From positions 1 through 64,000 of the forward strand of contig NZ_MLCE01000022.1 of the NCBI RefSeq assembly GCF_002300165.1: DNA of 64,000 nucleotides. Direction: 5' to 3'. A model generated the notes under the pieces. That model did no database searches, was not told where the DNA came from, and saw only the letters and a program-made list of their open reading frames with translations. This document shows positions 51,457-61,256 of this stretch, piece by piece (the first letter of the stretch is position 1; every line of letters starts with the position of its first letter). The stretch comes from Streptomyces sp. Tue6028. GTDB lineage: Bacteria > Actinomycetota > Actinomycetes > Streptomycetales > Streptomycetaceae. The translations under genes were made by a program, and so were the position numbers.

Positions 51457-53406
51457 TCAGCCCACGTGGACCCGGGGGCGGCGGGAGCGGTCCGGCTCGG
51501 CCTCGCGGAGGACCTCCCGGGTGACGGGGGCGACCTCGCCCTGCCCGAAGAGGAAGAAGCGGAGGAAGTTGGTGAACGGGTCGCCCTCGGTCCACTCGAA
51601 GTAGATGTGCGGGGTGCACCGGGTGGAGTCGCGGACGTGCAGCAGCAGCGCGGCCAGTGCGTTGGGGATGGACGCCGACTCCAGGGTCAGCACGCGGTAG
51701 CGGTCGTGCAGCACCTCGCCGCGGACGGTGAGACCCGTCTCGAACTCCGAGGGGTCCAGCACGGTGACCTCGACGAACACGAAGTCCTCCTGCATGGGGA
51801 CGTCGTTGTCCTGCCGGATCTGCTCGATCTTCTCGCGGTACTCGGCCTTGTCCCGCTGTCCGGGCTCGTTGGCGATGAACCGGATGCGGCGGCTGGACAT
51901 GTCTCTGATGAATCGTTCCGCCATGTTGTCGAGCGTCACACTGGTGACGCGCAGCTCGAAGGCGCGGGCGAGCCGGGACAGCAGCGAGACCAGGATGATC
52001 CCCGCGATGAAGCAGGCACCGATCTTCACGCCGTCCGGCCGCTCGATGACGTTCACGACGGTCGTGTACAGGAACACCGCGGAGATCACCGCGAAGCCGA
52101 CGGTCCAGCCCCGCTGGCGTGCCTTGCGCGCGGCGATGGTCACCGCGATGGCGGCGGAGCTGATGAGCACCAGCACACCGGTGGCGTACGCGCCGCCCTG
52201 CGCGTCGACGTCCGCGTCGAAGATCCAGGTGACCAGGAACGCGACCAGGATGAAGACGATCACCATGGGACGTACGGCGCGCGCCCAGTGCGGGGCCATG
52301 CCGTAGCGGGGCAGGTAGCGGGGCATCAGGTTGAGCAGCCCGGCCATGGCGGAGGCGCCGGCGAACCACAGGATCGCGATGGTGGAGGCGTCGTAGACCG
52401 TGCCGAAGGCGTTGCCCAGGTACTCGTGCGCCAGGTAGGCCAGCGCGCGCCCGTTGGCCTGGCCGCCCGACTTGAACTCGTCCTCCGGGATCAGGAGCGT
52501 CGTGATGAAGCTCGTGCAGATCAGGAAGACGCTCATGATCACGGCGGCGGTGGTCAGCAGCTTCTTCGTGCCGCGGATACGGCCGGTCGGCTTCTCCTCG
52601 GTGTCCGTCGGGTCGCCCTCGACGTGGGGCATCACCGCGACGCCGGTCTCGAAGCCGGAGAGGCCGAGCGCCAGTTTCGGGAAGACCAGGAGGGCCACAC
52701 CGACCATGGCGAAGACGTTGCCGTGCTCCGTGGTGAGGGCGCTGGACCAGTCGGTGATCACATGGCCCGCGGTGATCACGTGCCACAGGCCGCTGATCAC
52801 GACCACGAGGTTGAGCGACAGATAGATCCCGACGAGGACGACGGCGACGCCGATCGCCTCCAGGAATCCCTTGAGGAAGACCGCGCCCAGCAGGGCGACG
52901 AGTATCAGGGTGATCAGCATCTGCTTGTCGTGCAGGACGCTGGTCAGATGCGGGTTCTCCACCAGGTGGGTGGAGGCGTCCGCCGCGGAGAGAGTGATGG
53001 TGATCAGGAAGTCGGTGGCGGCGAAGCCGAGCAGGGTGAGGACGAACAGCTTGCCCTTCCAGAACGACAGCAGCCGTTCCAGCATGGCGATCGAGCCCTC
53101 GCCGCGCGGGCTCTCCTCGGCCACCCGGCGGTACACGGGAAGTGCACCCGCGAGGGTGACGATCACCAGCACGATGGTCGCGATGGGCGACAGCAGTCCG
53201 GCCGCCAGTGCGGCGATGCCCGGCTGGTATCCGAGGGTGGAGAAGTAGTCGACGCCGGTCAGGCACATCACCCGCCACCACCGCTGGCCCTTGTGGGCCT
53301 GCTCCGGCGTGGCCTGCGCCCCCTGAGGGGTCTTGGCCATGTCGGACAGGCCTTCCAGCATCCAGGCCCGCAAGCGGTTCGCCCGGGCGGGTGTGGTGGT
53401 GGCCAT
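51457..53406 (-). CDS. APC-superfamily permease with cytoplasmic C-terminal domain
   Basis: A 649-residue transporter with about 12 transmembrane helices up to residue 470 and a soluble C-terminal part of about 170 residues (AERFIRDMSSRRIRFIANEP, ASIPNALAALLLHVRDSTRC). The TM1 region reads GVDYFSTLGYQPGIAALAAG and another motif is LALGLSGFETGVAVMPH. Amino acid or ion transport is possible. It lies next to a second APC permease on the same strand, 184 bases apart. ATG 53406. Confidence 0.88.
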   Translation of the reverse strand: MATTTPARANRLRAWMLEGLSDMAKTPQGAQATPEQAHKGQRWWRVMCLTGVDYFSTLGYQPGIAALAAGLLSPIATIVLVIVTLAGALPVYRRVAEESPRGEGSIAMLERLLSFWKGKLFVLTLLGFAATDFLITITLSAADASTHLVENPHLTSVLHDKQMLITLILVALLGAVFLKGFLEAIGVAVVLVGIYLSLNLVVVISGLWHVITAGHVITDWSSALTTEHGNVFAMVGVALLVFPKLALGLSGFETGVAVMPHVEGDPTDTEEKPTGRIRGTKKLLTTAAVIMSVFLICTSFITTLLIPEDEFKSGGQANGRALAYLAHEYLGNAFGTVYDASTIAILWFAGASAMAGLLNLMPRYLPRYGMAPHWARAVRPMVIVFILVAFLVTWIFDADVDAQGGAYATGVLVLISSAAIAVTIAARKARQRGWTVGFAVISAVFLYTTVVNVIERPDGVKIGACFIAGIILVSLLSRLARAFELRVTSVTLDNMAERFIRDMSSRRIRFIANEPGQRDKAEYREKIEQIRQDNDVPMQEDFVFVEVTVLDPSEFETGLTVRGEVLHDRYRVLTLESASIPNALAALLLHVRDSTRCTPHIYFEWTEGDPFTNFLRFFLFGQGEVAPVTREVLREAEPDRSRRPRVHVG

Positions 53407-53590
53407 CGGTGCGTGCTCCTGACAGGCGGCTCTGCGATCGGTATCCGGCCATCGCGGAGACGGCGAGACCAGCGTATGCAGAGAGTGATCCCGGGGCCCG
53501 TGGATGTGAGGGCCGAACGCATCAAGACCGCGTTAAGACGCATCAAGGCCGCGTCAAGATCTACTGGTCAACCGCGTCAGGATGTGCCGG

Positions 53591-55630
53591 TCACCCACGT
53601 CGTCCGTCGCGCGAGCCGGCCGGCCGCGTCCCCCGGGGCACACCGCGGCGGACCGCGCCGGGCGCCCGGGGCGTCGGACGGTTCGCCCGCTCCGAGGAGG
53701 TGAGCTGCCAGGGAACGCTGGTGATCATCACGCCCGGGGTGAAGAGCAGCCGGCTCTTGAGCCACAGCGCCGACTGGTTGTGCAGCAGGTTCTCCCACCA
53801 GTGGCCGACGACGTACTCGGGGACGAAGACGGCGACGAGGTCGCGGGGGCTCTCCCGGCGGATGGAGCGGACGTACTCGACGACGGGCCGGGTCACCTCG
53901 CGGTAGGGGGAGTCGATGATCTTCAGCGGTACGTCGATGCCGTACTCCTCCCAGCTTTCGCGCAGCGCCGTCGCCTCCTCGCGGTCGACGGAGACGGTGA
54001 GCGCCTCCAGCTGGTCGGGGCGGAAGGCACGCGCGTACGAAAGGGCCCGCAGGGTCGGCTTGTGCAGCCGGGAGACCAGCACGATGCCCAGCACCCGGGA
54101 CGGCGGTACGAGTTCGCTCCGGGGGTCGTCGACCGCCAGCTCCGCGCCGACGGCGTCGTAGTGCCGCCGGATCCCGCGCATCATCACCCACAGCACCGTC
54201 GCCGCGAGCACCGCCAGCCACGCGCCCTCGGTGAACTTCGTCGCCAGGACGATGACGAGGACCAGTCCGGTGACCACCGCGCCCACGGCGTTGACCACCC
54301 GTGCCGAGTGGTGGCGCCGCCGCGTGGCGGGGTCGCGCTCCGAGCGGAGCTCGTCGTTCCAGTGCCGGACCATGCCCAGCTGGGAGAGCGTGAAGGAGGT
54401 GAACACGCCCAGGATGTAGAGGTGGATGAGGCTCGTGACGTTCGCCCGGTAGCCCCACAGCAGCAGGCCCGCGACGAGTGCGAGGGCCAGGATGCCGTTG
54501 GAGAACGCCAGTCGGTCGCCCCGGTTGTGCAGCTGGCGGGGCAGGTAGCGGTGCTGGGCGAGGATCGACGCCAGCAGCGGGAAGCCGTTGAACGCGGTGT
54601 TCGCCGCCAGGATCAGGACCAGTGCCGTCGTCGCCTGGATGAGGTAGAAGCCGACGCTGTGTTCGCCGCCGAAGACCGCCGCCGCGATCTGCGCGATCAC
54701 CGTGCGCTGGGTGTACGACGAGCAGTCGCCGTCCAGCCCCGTCAGCCGGCAGGCGTCGTCGGTGATGTGCACCTTGGAGACCATCGCCAGGGTGGTGACG
54801 CCGGCGAACATCGCGATCGCGGTGGCGCCCATCGCCGCCATCGTGGTGGCCGCGTTCTTCGGCTTCGGCTTGCGGAAGGCCGGTACGCCGTTGGAGATCG
54901 CCTCCACACCGGTCAGCGCCGTGCATCCGGAGGAGAAGGCGCGCAGCACCAGCATCAGCAGGGCCAGACCGGCGAGATGAGCGTCGCCGGGCGCGGGGCT
55001 GATGCCGTACCGCGCGCTCTCGGCGACCGGCGCGTTCCCGAGGAGGTAGCGGACCAGTCCGGTGATCACCATGATCAGGACGCCGCCGATGAACAGGTAC
55101 GTCGGCGAGGCGAACGCCCGCCCCGACTCGCGCACGCCCCGCAGGTTCATCGCGGTGAGCAGCGCGACGAAGAGGATCGCGAGCGGGACGCGCTGGCCGA
55201 CGAGCCCGGGGACGGCCGAGATGATGTTGTCGACCCCGGAGGCGACGGACACGGCCACCGTCATCACGTAGTCGACGAGGAGCGAGGCCGCGACGACCAG
55301 ACCGGCGGACGGGCCGAGGTTCGTCGAGACCACCTCGTACGAGCCGCCGCCGCTCGGATAGGCGTGCACCACCTGGCGGTACGACAGCACCACGACCGTC
55401 ATCAGCGCCACGACCGCGGCCGCGATCCACGGCGTGAAGTGCAGATACGTCAGCCCGCCGAGGGTGAGGACGAGCAGGATCTCCTGGGTCGCGTACGCCA
55501 CCGACGACAGCGGGTCCGAGGCGAAGATCGGCAGGGCGAGCCGCTTGGGCAGCAGCGTCTCGTGCAGCTCCTCGCTGCGCATGGCCCGGCCGATCACCAG
55601 CCGCTTCAGGATCGCCGTCACGTTGAGCAC
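53591..55630 (-). CDS. KimA-like APC permease, probable potassium importer
   Basis: A 679-residue permease resembling Bacillus KimA, a K+/H+ symporter controlled by cyclic di-AMP. Shared features are LPIFASDPLSSVAYATQEIL at TM1, SYRQVVHAYPSGGGSYEV at TM2-3, LVDYVMTVAVSVASGVDNI, and a soluble C-terminal domain of about 190 residues with IVLVSRLHKPTLRALSYARA. Potassium as substrate is inferred from the family. GTG 55630 begins VLNVTAILKRL; no ribosome-binding site is seen, and TACGCT six bases upstream could be a -10, so a leaderless message is possible. Confidence 0.87.
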   Translation of the reverse strand: MLNVTAILKRLVIGRAMRSEELHETLLPKRLALPIFASDPLSSVAYATQEILLVLTLGGLTYLHFTPWIAAAVVALMTVVVLSYRQVVHAYPSGGGSYEVVSTNLGPSAGLVVAASLLVDYVMTVAVSVASGVDNIISAVPGLVGQRVPLAILFVALLTAMNLRGVRESGRAFASPTYLFIGGVLIMVITGLVRYLLGNAPVAESARYGISPAPGDAHLAGLALLMLVLRAFSSGCTALTGVEAISNGVPAFRKPKPKNAATTMAAMGATAIAMFAGVTTLAMVSKVHITDDACRLTGLDGDCSSYTQRTVIAQIAAAVFGGEHSVGFYLIQATTALVLILAANTAFNGFPLLASILAQHRYLPRQLHNRGDRLAFSNGILALALVAGLLLWGYRANVTSLIHLYILGVFTSFTLSQLGMVRHWNDELRSERDPATRRRHHSARVVNAVGAVVTGLVLVIVLATKFTEGAWLAVLAATVLWVMMRGIRRHYDAVGAELAVDDPRSELVPPSRVLGIVLVSRLHKPTLRALSYARAFRPDQLEALTVSVDREEATALRESWEEYGIDVPLKIIDSPYREVTRPVVEYVRSIRRESPRDLVAVFVPEYVVGHWWENLLHNQSALWLKSRLLFTPGVMITSVPWQLTSSERANRPTPRAPGAVRRGVPRGTRPAGSRDGRRG

Positions 55631-55758
55631 GGCCGGAGCGTAAGCCGGGGGACGGGGGCCTGCGGGGAGTCTGACGGCGCCGTCGGGCGGCAAGCGACCC
55701 GTTAGGATCCCGCCGCCGTCGTGCATTCGGAGCAACCGGCCGGGCCGGCGGGCGGGCC

Positions 55759-56322
55759 TCAGTCGAGCCCGGACACCTCGAACACCGTCCGCGCCGTCTC
55801 GCGGTCGATCCTCTCCGCCATGCGGCGCAGCGCGGTCGCCCCGCACGTCAGCGAGCCGCGGCGGGCGGAGAGCCGGGCGTCCTCGTCCAGCCGGTGCCAC
55901 AGCGGGGGGTTGGAGATCAGTACCTGTGGGTCGATCTCCACCCGGGCGCCGGACGTGTCCCGCAGCACGAGGCGCTGACCGACCCCGTCCAGACAGCGCA
56001 CCGACACCAGCTCGTCGGTGCGCACCCGTCGCGTGCCCAGCAGCCGCCGCGACACCAGCCAGCCGCGGCCCGCCGACACCCGGGTGGGGAAGAGCACCAG
56101 GAAGAGCAGCGCCGCCAGGCCCACCCACAGGGCGGCGCGCGGGCCGGTCAGGGTGCCGGCGCCCCAGTCGACCAGGAGCAGCAGGCCGAGGAGCAGCGCC
56201 GAGCAGCGCACCGAGGTGAGCAGGTCCCGGGACCAGTGCCGGTCGAAGGCCGTCTCGGGTGCCGTCCCGTTGGTTGTGGGCGGTGGCGGGGATGCGTCGA
56301 CCGCGTCGTTGCCGCGTTCCAT
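55759..56322 (-). CDS. Membrane protein with PH-like cytoplasmic domain
   Basis: A 187-residue protein: N-terminal disordered tail, two transmembrane helices near residues 38-80 (LLTSVRCSALLLGLLLLVDW and LWVGLAALLFLVLFP), then a soluble part with LVSRRLLGTRRVRTDELVSV and QRLVLRDTSGARVEIDPQVL, like bacterial PH-domain membrane proteins. ATG 56322. It ends 128 bases before the KimA-like gene on the same strand. Function unknown. Confidence 0.75.
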   Translation of the reverse strand: MERGNDAVDASPPPPTTNGTAPETAFDRHWSRDLLTSVRCSALLLGLLLLVDWGAGTLTGPRAALWVGLAALLFLVLFPTRVSAGRGWLVSRRLLGTRRVRTDELVSVRCLDGVGQRLVLRDTSGARVEIDPQVLISNPPLWHRLDEDARLSARRGSLTCGATALRRMAERIDRETARTVFEVSGLD

Positions 56323-56432
56323 GGGAGCGACGGTAGAGCCGAGGGAGGCCGGGTGCGGCCTCCCTTGACGGGACTCTGACGACCACGCGTGTCGGCGTCG
56401 CGGCAGGACACCGGCCGCCCTGCCGCGAGGTG

Positions 56433-58763
56433 TCAGCCGGTGAGCCGCCGGACCGTCCCCAACTGCTTCCACCGGCCGTCGACGAGACGGTCGACCCACA
56501 CCGGACGGGCCGTCGCCTGGTGGTCCTTGAAGGCGTAGTGCCCGAGGAGCCCGTCGGTCTCGACGTCTTCGAGGACGGCCCGGAGCCGGGTGCGGGCGAG
56601 GTCCGCGGCGGGCCTGTCCCCGTCCTCCCCGGCCACGCGGTCGATGCCCGCGGCGACGGCGAGCGTGGCGTCGTACAGCTCCGCCGTGCCGCGGTGCTTC
56701 AGCAGGGCGCGCAACTCGGCCGAGTCGGTGCACAGCTTCGGGAAGTCCGTGCAGTCGGGCTTCTGCCGCTCGTCGTTGAAGGTGCGGAAGCGCAGGCTTC
56801 CGTCCGCCAGCTGCCGGTCCTGCCGGGCGAACATCTCCAGGTCGGAGGAGACGTCGCAGGCGGACCCGTAGACGTCGTGGACGGCGACGAGCGTGCCGCG
56901 CCCGCGGGCGGCCGGCACGAGGTTCTCCTCACCGCCGCCGGCCCGCAGGTCGGACACCACCAGGGCGTCCGGCCGGGCCGTGCCGAGCTCGCGCTCGATC
57001 CGGCTCCGGCTCATGTCCTCGGTCCCCTTCTGCGAGGGCAGCGGCAGCGCGGTGAGCCCGGCGGCGCGCAGCCCGTGCCCGAAGGTGTCCTTGTCGGTGT
57101 CCGTGTCCCAGTAGCTCTTCGACGTCTCCACGACCCGGCCCGCGCCGTACGCCCCGGTCAGATAGCGGCCCGCCTGGCGCCCCGCCTCGTACTCGGCCGC
57201 CGGGAGGGCGTACTCGTGGTCCGGGTCGCCCCCGGACTCGCAGGTGTCGACCATCGCCATGCGCGGCGACCAGTCCACGTCGGCGCTCGCGAAGTCCCCG
57301 ACGTCGCCGACCATGGCGATCATCCCGGGGTGCTGTTCCAGGAGCCTCTCCGCGGGCGTCTGCCCGTAGTCCTCCACCGCGACGACGCGCACGGGGATCT
57401 TCCGCTTCGCCCTGCGCTCGGCCTCCTTCAGGGCGGCCCGCACGACACGGGCGCGGATCTCGGGCACCCGGCCGTCCTCGTCGTCGCCCCAGGCGTAGCC
57501 GACGCCGAGCGTGTACGTCGTCGGGGCGGCGGAGGTCCCTCCGGGGACCGGCGGGCGGCCCTGGCCCCGCGGCTCGGGGTGGTCCGAGGACGACGAGTTC
57601 AGGGCGATGGCGGCCGGGATGCCGACGGCGAGGAGTGCGGCGGCGACCGCGAGCCGGACGGTGCGGCGGGTGATGCGGCGTGGGGCCGCCGGGGTCCACG
57701 GGGACGGCGTTCCGCGCCGCTCGTCGGCGTCCTTGACGACGTGCCGGGCCGACGGCCGGGCGGCGGACGACGGCGGCCTGGCGTCCTCGGGGGCCGGTTC
57801 GCTCGGGCCGTCGGCTGTCCGAGCCGCCGGAGCCGGAGCCGATTCCAGGACCGAAGCCGGAGCCGGTTCCGGCTCCGCGGCAGGGGCAGGGGGCGGCTCC
57901 GCGGCGGCAGGAGCGGACGGCTGCGCCAGCGCCTCGATGCGTGCGAGCGCCGCGTCCGCGTCCGCGGGCCGGTCGTCCGGGTCCTTCGCCATCAGGTCGA
58001 GCACCAACCGGTCGACGGCGGGGCCGAGTTCGGCGCGGGCCCGGCTCGGTCGCAGCGGCTCGTCGTGCAGGTGGTTGTACATGATGCCGGCCGCGTCCCC
58101 GACGAACGGGGGCCTGCCGACGAGGAGTTCGTACAGGACGCAGCCCACCGCGTACAGGTCCGTGCGGCCGTCGCCCCGGAGCTGCCGGAAGCGTTCGGGC
58201 GCCATGTACTGGACGCTGCCGAAGGGCAGCCGGCCGGTGTGCGTCAACCGTGCGTCGGTGGCCCGGAATTCGGTGAACCGCGCGATGCCGAAGTCGACGA
58301 TCCTGGCGGTGGACGCCGTGCCCTCGCCGGTGACCATGACGTTGGCGGGCTTGATGTCGCGGTGGACGACACCCGCACGGTGCGCGGCGCTCAGGCCCCG
58401 GCACACGTCGGCGGTCCAGCGCAGCGCGTCCTCGGCCGGCACCCGCCCGCTGTCGCGCAGGATCTGCTCCAGCGTGCGGCCCTCGACGAGCGCCATCACC
58501 AGGTAGGGGCTCTCGCCGTCCGCCCCGTGGTCGTGCACGGTGACGATGTGCGGGCTGTCGAGGGCGGCGGCGACCCGGGCCTCGCGCCGGAACCGGCCGA
58601 GCCGCTCCGTCCGCTCGGCCTCGTCGTCCCCCGCGGCGCGGAGGATCTTGACCGCCACCTCGCGGTCCAACTGCTCGTCCCTGGCCCGCCAGACCTCGCC
58701 CATGCCGCCCGAGCCGATGAGCTCGATCAGTTCGTAGCGGTCGTCCAGCCTTCGTCCCCGCAC
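56433..58763 (-). CDS. Receptor Ser/Thr kinase fused to a periplasmic-binding-protein-like sensor
   Basis: A 776-residue Hanks-type kinase. The kinase domain (residues 9-270) is complete: IGSGGMGEVWRARDEQ, Lys in VAVKILRA, HRDIKPANVM, VDFGIARF, and APE in QYMAPERF. A Pro/Ala-rich juxtamembrane stretch leads to one transmembrane helix (about 364-388). The exported part (about 405-770) resembles a type 1 solute-binding protein: YTLGVGYAWGD, ALKEAERRAKRKIPVRVVAV, TDKDTFGHGLRAAGL and VSDLRAGGGEENLVPAARG. Such a sensor may bind a small molecule outside. GTG 58763 begins VRGRRLDDRYELIELIG. Confidence 0.9.
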   Translation of the reverse strand: MRGRRLDDRYELIELIGSGGMGEVWRARDEQLDREVAVKILRAAGDDEAERTERLGRFRREARVAAALDSPHIVTVHDHGADGESPYLVMALVEGRTLEQILRDSGRVPAEDALRWTADVCRGLSAAHRAGVVHRDIKPANVMVTGEGTASTARIVDFGIARFTEFRATDARLTHTGRLPFGSVQYMAPERFRQLRGDGRTDLYAVGCVLYELLVGRPPFVGDAAGIMYNHLHDEPLRPSRARAELGPAVDRLVLDLMAKDPDDRPADADAALARIEALAQPSAPAAAEPPPAPAAEPEPAPASVLESAPAPAARTADGPSEPAPEDARPPSSAARPSARHVVKDADERRGTPSPWTPAAPRRITRRTVRLAVAAALLAVGIPAAIALNSSSSDHPEPRGQGRPPVPGGTSAAPTTYTLGVGYAWGDDEDGRVPEIRARVVRAALKEAERRAKRKIPVRVVAVEDYGQTPAERLLEQHPGMIAMVGDVGDFASADVDWSPRMAMVDTCESGGDPDHEYALPAAEYEAGRQAGRYLTGAYGAGRVVETSKSYWDTDTDKDTFGHGLRAAGLTALPLPSQKGTEDMSRSRIERELGTARPDALVVSDLRAGGGEENLVPAARGRGTLVAVHDVYGSACDVSSDLEMFARQDRQLADGSLRFRTFNDERQKPDCTDFPKLCTDSAELRALLKHRGTAELYDATLAVAAGIDRVAGEDGDRPAADLARTRLRAVLEDVETDGLLGHYAFKDHQATARPVWVDRLVDGRWKQLGTVRRLTG

Positions 58764-58871
58764 GTGTCAGGCCCTCCCCCCGGCGTTTCACCGACCCGGC
58801 CCGCCAACGTACTGCATGGGGTGTGGCGGACCGTCAGGGAGTCGCGGGCAGCGGGCTTTGCGGCCGTTTCC

Positions 58872-59918
58872 TCAGTGGCCGGTGGTGAGCACCATGCGGA
58901 ACCGGGCCTGACCGCTCGTCATCTTCTCGACCGCGGCGGCCGTCTCCTCCAGCGGAACCTCCTCGGTCCAGGCGCGCACACCGCTCTGGGCGGCGAAGCG
59001 CAGGGTGTCCTGGGTGTCGACGGCGGCGCCGGAGGCGTGCGCGTAGACCTTCCGTGCCCCCTGCAGCAGTTGCAGGGCGTTGACCTGGAGCGGTTCGGGG
59101 GAGATGCCGACGATGGCGAGTTCGCCGCGGCGCCCGAGCCCGTCGATCGTGGCGGACATCGCGTCCGCGTTCGTGACGGTGGCCAGGACCACCTTGGCGC
59201 CGCCGAGCGCCTGGAGCGCCTCGGCGACGTCCTCGGTGGTGCTGTCGATGTAGTGGGCGGCGCCGAGCTTGTGCGCCAGGTCTCTCTTCTCCTGGCCGCG
59301 CGCGATGGCGACGGTGTCGAAGCCCATCTTCTGCGCGAACTGCACACCGAGGTGGCCGAGGCCGCCCAGGCCCAGTACGGCGACGGTGTCGCCGGGGCCG
59401 GCGGTGGTGTGGCGCAGGGCGTTGAAGACCGTCACGCCCGCGCAGGCCAGCGGTGCCGCCTCGACCGCGGTCAGCTCGTCCGGGATCGCCGCGAGGGCGA
59501 CGGCGGGCACCACGACCGAGTCGGCGTACCCGCCGGGGTAGGCGACGCCCGGGACGGCCAGTTCGGGGCACATGACCGCGTCGCCGCTGCGGCAGGCGTC
59601 GCAGTGCCCGCAACTGCCGCCGTACCAGCCGACGGCGACCCGGTCCCCGACCTGCCAGCCGGTGACGTTCTCGCCGAGGGTGTCGATCCGGCCGGCGATC
59701 TCGTGACCCGGCGTGACCGGGAACGTGGTCCCGGGCAGCGCGCCCGAGGCGATCAGCAGGTCGGAGTGGCAGACGCCGCAGGCCTCGACGGTGATCCGCA
59801 CGGACCCGGGACCCGGCTCCCGTGCGGCGACCTGGGTGAGCTCCGGGGTGCCACCGGGCTCGGAGACCTGCGCGGCACGCAGGGTGCCGGTGGAGGCGGA
59901 AGCGGTGGAAGCAGACAT
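58872..59918 (-). CDS. Zinc-dependent alcohol dehydrogenase
   Basis: A 348-residue medium-chain dehydrogenase. Catalytic zinc ligands are Cys in ACGVCHSDL and His in TPGHEIAGR; the structural zinc loop has CGHCDACRSGDAVMC. The cofactor motif is VLGLGGLGHLGVQFAQKMG. It resembles AdhP/AdhA-type primary alcohol or formaldehyde-related enzymes. ATG 59918 starts MSASTASAST. It stands alone, 108 bases after the kinase start. Confidence 0.93.
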   Translation of the reverse strand: MSASTASASTGTLRAAQVSEPGGTPELTQVAAREPGPGSVRITVEACGVCHSDLLIASGALPGTTFPVTPGHEIAGRIDTLGENVTGWQVGDRVAVGWYGGSCGHCDACRSGDAVMCPELAVPGVAYPGGYADSVVVPAVALAAIPDELTAVEAAPLACAGVTVFNALRHTTAGPGDTVAVLGLGGLGHLGVQFAQKMGFDTVAIARGQEKRDLAHKLGAAHYIDSTTEDVAEALQALGGAKVVLATVTNADAMSATIDGLGRRGELAIVGISPEPLQVNALQLLQGARKVYAHASGAAVDTQDTLRFAAQSGVRAWTEEVPLEETAAAVEKMTSGQARFRMVLTTGH

Positions 59919-60158
59919 GATCCAGCCCTTCGTAGCGGTGTGGGGCCGGGAACGGGCCGCACGCACTCGCTCGTCAGGACGTGACCGGCCGAGGGTGGTC
60001 CGCCGCGGTCTCCCTCTTCGACGATAGGCAGGCATGCGCCGCATCGGCATGTCCGCGGACGGCCGACGCACGCACCGCGCACGCGACGGACCCGGGGATG
60101 CCACCGCCCGGCGACGTCCCGCGAGCCCGGGGGACCGGACGAGTCCGAGGGACCGGGC

Positions 60159-60590
60159 TCAGGGCCAGACCAGGCAGTACGGCTGGTGACCTGCCTCGTG
60201 CAGGCGGTGGGAGAAGTCCTGCCACTCGTGCAGCAGCTGGTACACGTTGAACGCGTCGCGGGGGCCGCCCCGGTCCGGGACGGTCGACCAGATGAAGGCG
60301 GCCGCGCCGACCGCTTCCTCGCCGATGCCGCGCAGCGGGTCCACGACGGTCATGGGGAGTTTCACGACGGCGTAGTCGGGGTGGAGGACGACGAGTTCCA
60401 GGGGCGGCACCTTGTGCAGGGGGACGCCCTCGATGCCGGTGAGGACCATCGCGGCCATCGTCTCCGGCTTGATCTTGGTGAACATGCCGTTCATGCCGAG
60501 TTCGTCGCCGCCGAGTTCTTCGGGGCGCATCGAGATCGGGACACGTGCAGCCGTGGCGCCGTCCGGCGCGCCGAAGTATTTGTACGTCAC
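60159..60590 (-). CDS. Conserved hypothetical protein
   Basis: A 143-residue soluble protein with no motif I can assign. It has a compact, well conserved look: VTYKYFGAPDGATAARVPIS, GGDELGMNGMFTKIKPETM and LHEWQDFSHRLHEAGHQPY. GTG 60590 is used, with GGGTGGGG adjacent. The frame stays open upstream, and ATG 60812 would add 74 residues of low-complexity charged sequence, which I judge unlikely because third-position G+C drops there. Confidence 0.7.
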   Translation of the reverse strand: MTYKYFGAPDGATAARVPISMRPEELGGDELGMNGMFTKIKPETMAAMVLTGIEGVPLHKVPPLELVVLHPDYAVVKLPMTVVDPLRGIGEEAVGAAAFIWSTVPDRGGPRDAFNVYQLLHEWQDFSHRLHEAGHQPYCLVWP

Positions 60591-61256
60591 CCCCACCCGG
60601 CCACCATTCCCGCTCCCGGCCCTCAGCCGATCGACCCCGCGGTCGCTCCGCTCGGGCTCACCTTGCGCTCCCGGAGATAGCTGGGATCCCTGCGATCCCT
60701 GGGTCCTGCGTGCCTCGGCCGCTTCCTCCGCTTCGCGCCGGTGCCTTCCCCGCCGGGCACGCCGAGGCCCGAGGTCGTCGGTCCCCTCGCCCAGTCCGCC
60801 ACCGCGATGCATATCTCCACCCGACTGCTTTTCTAAGGCGCGCGACCCCCGCCACGCAACCCGATCATCGTGACAGTGACCTCCCCCACGGCCGCACGCC
60901 GAAACGTGCGCTGAAACACTGTTCCGCGGGATCTTCGCGGCCTCTGAACACCACCGTTCCTGTGAGCTGTCCCTGCCGGGCCCCAGTTTTGCAGATGACC
61001 GGGGGCGCCGCCCGGTCCTCCTGCCGGGCACCGGCCCGCCGGATCCCCGCGATTCCGGGACCTTGCGTACCTGCAACGTACGCGGTCCCGTACGGCTTCC
61101 CGGGAGCGGGAGCCGTTGCGGGACGCCTACGAGAAGCCGTACGTCGTGCCGGGTTCCCGCGTTCACGCCCGCGTGCTCTTCCCCTCACGGCCGCCCTCGG
61201 ACCCTGGCCTACCCTGAGGAGGTCACTAGCCCCCGGAGTCGGAGACGTCGCAGGTC
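60591..61256. other. Intergenic region upstream of hemL
   Basis: No gene is supported in 666 bases. It holds a diverged pair of similar stretches (near 60682-60716 and 61030-61066, both of the form GGATCCCnGCGATnCCnGGn). The hemL promoter should lie at 61150-61240. The left part is also a possible N-terminal extension of the preceding minus-strand gene. Confidence 0.5.

Noticed and set aside
49124..51604. An 826-codon plus-strand frame across the two-component system
   Set aside because: It is a third frame through the regulator and kinase genes and reads as Arg/Gly/Pro repeats without domains.
55631..55758. Possible cyclic di-AMP riboswitch in front of the KimA-like gene
   Set aside because: The gap is only 128 bases, I see none of the conserved ydaO elements, and the gene looks leaderless.
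53591..56386. Longer KimA-like protein of 931 residues
   Set aside because: The extra 252 residues overlap the PH-like membrane protein gene in another frame and have no membrane pattern; the family N-terminus begins at 55630.
56430..59984. An 1184-codon open frame on the plus strand
   Set aside because: It is the antisense shadow of the receptor kinase and alcohol dehydrogenase genes, which have clear motifs.
60591..60812. N-terminal extension of the hypothetical protein from ATG 60812
   Set aside because: The added 74 residues are low-complexity and charged, third-position G+C falls, and they cross one of the repeated stretches.
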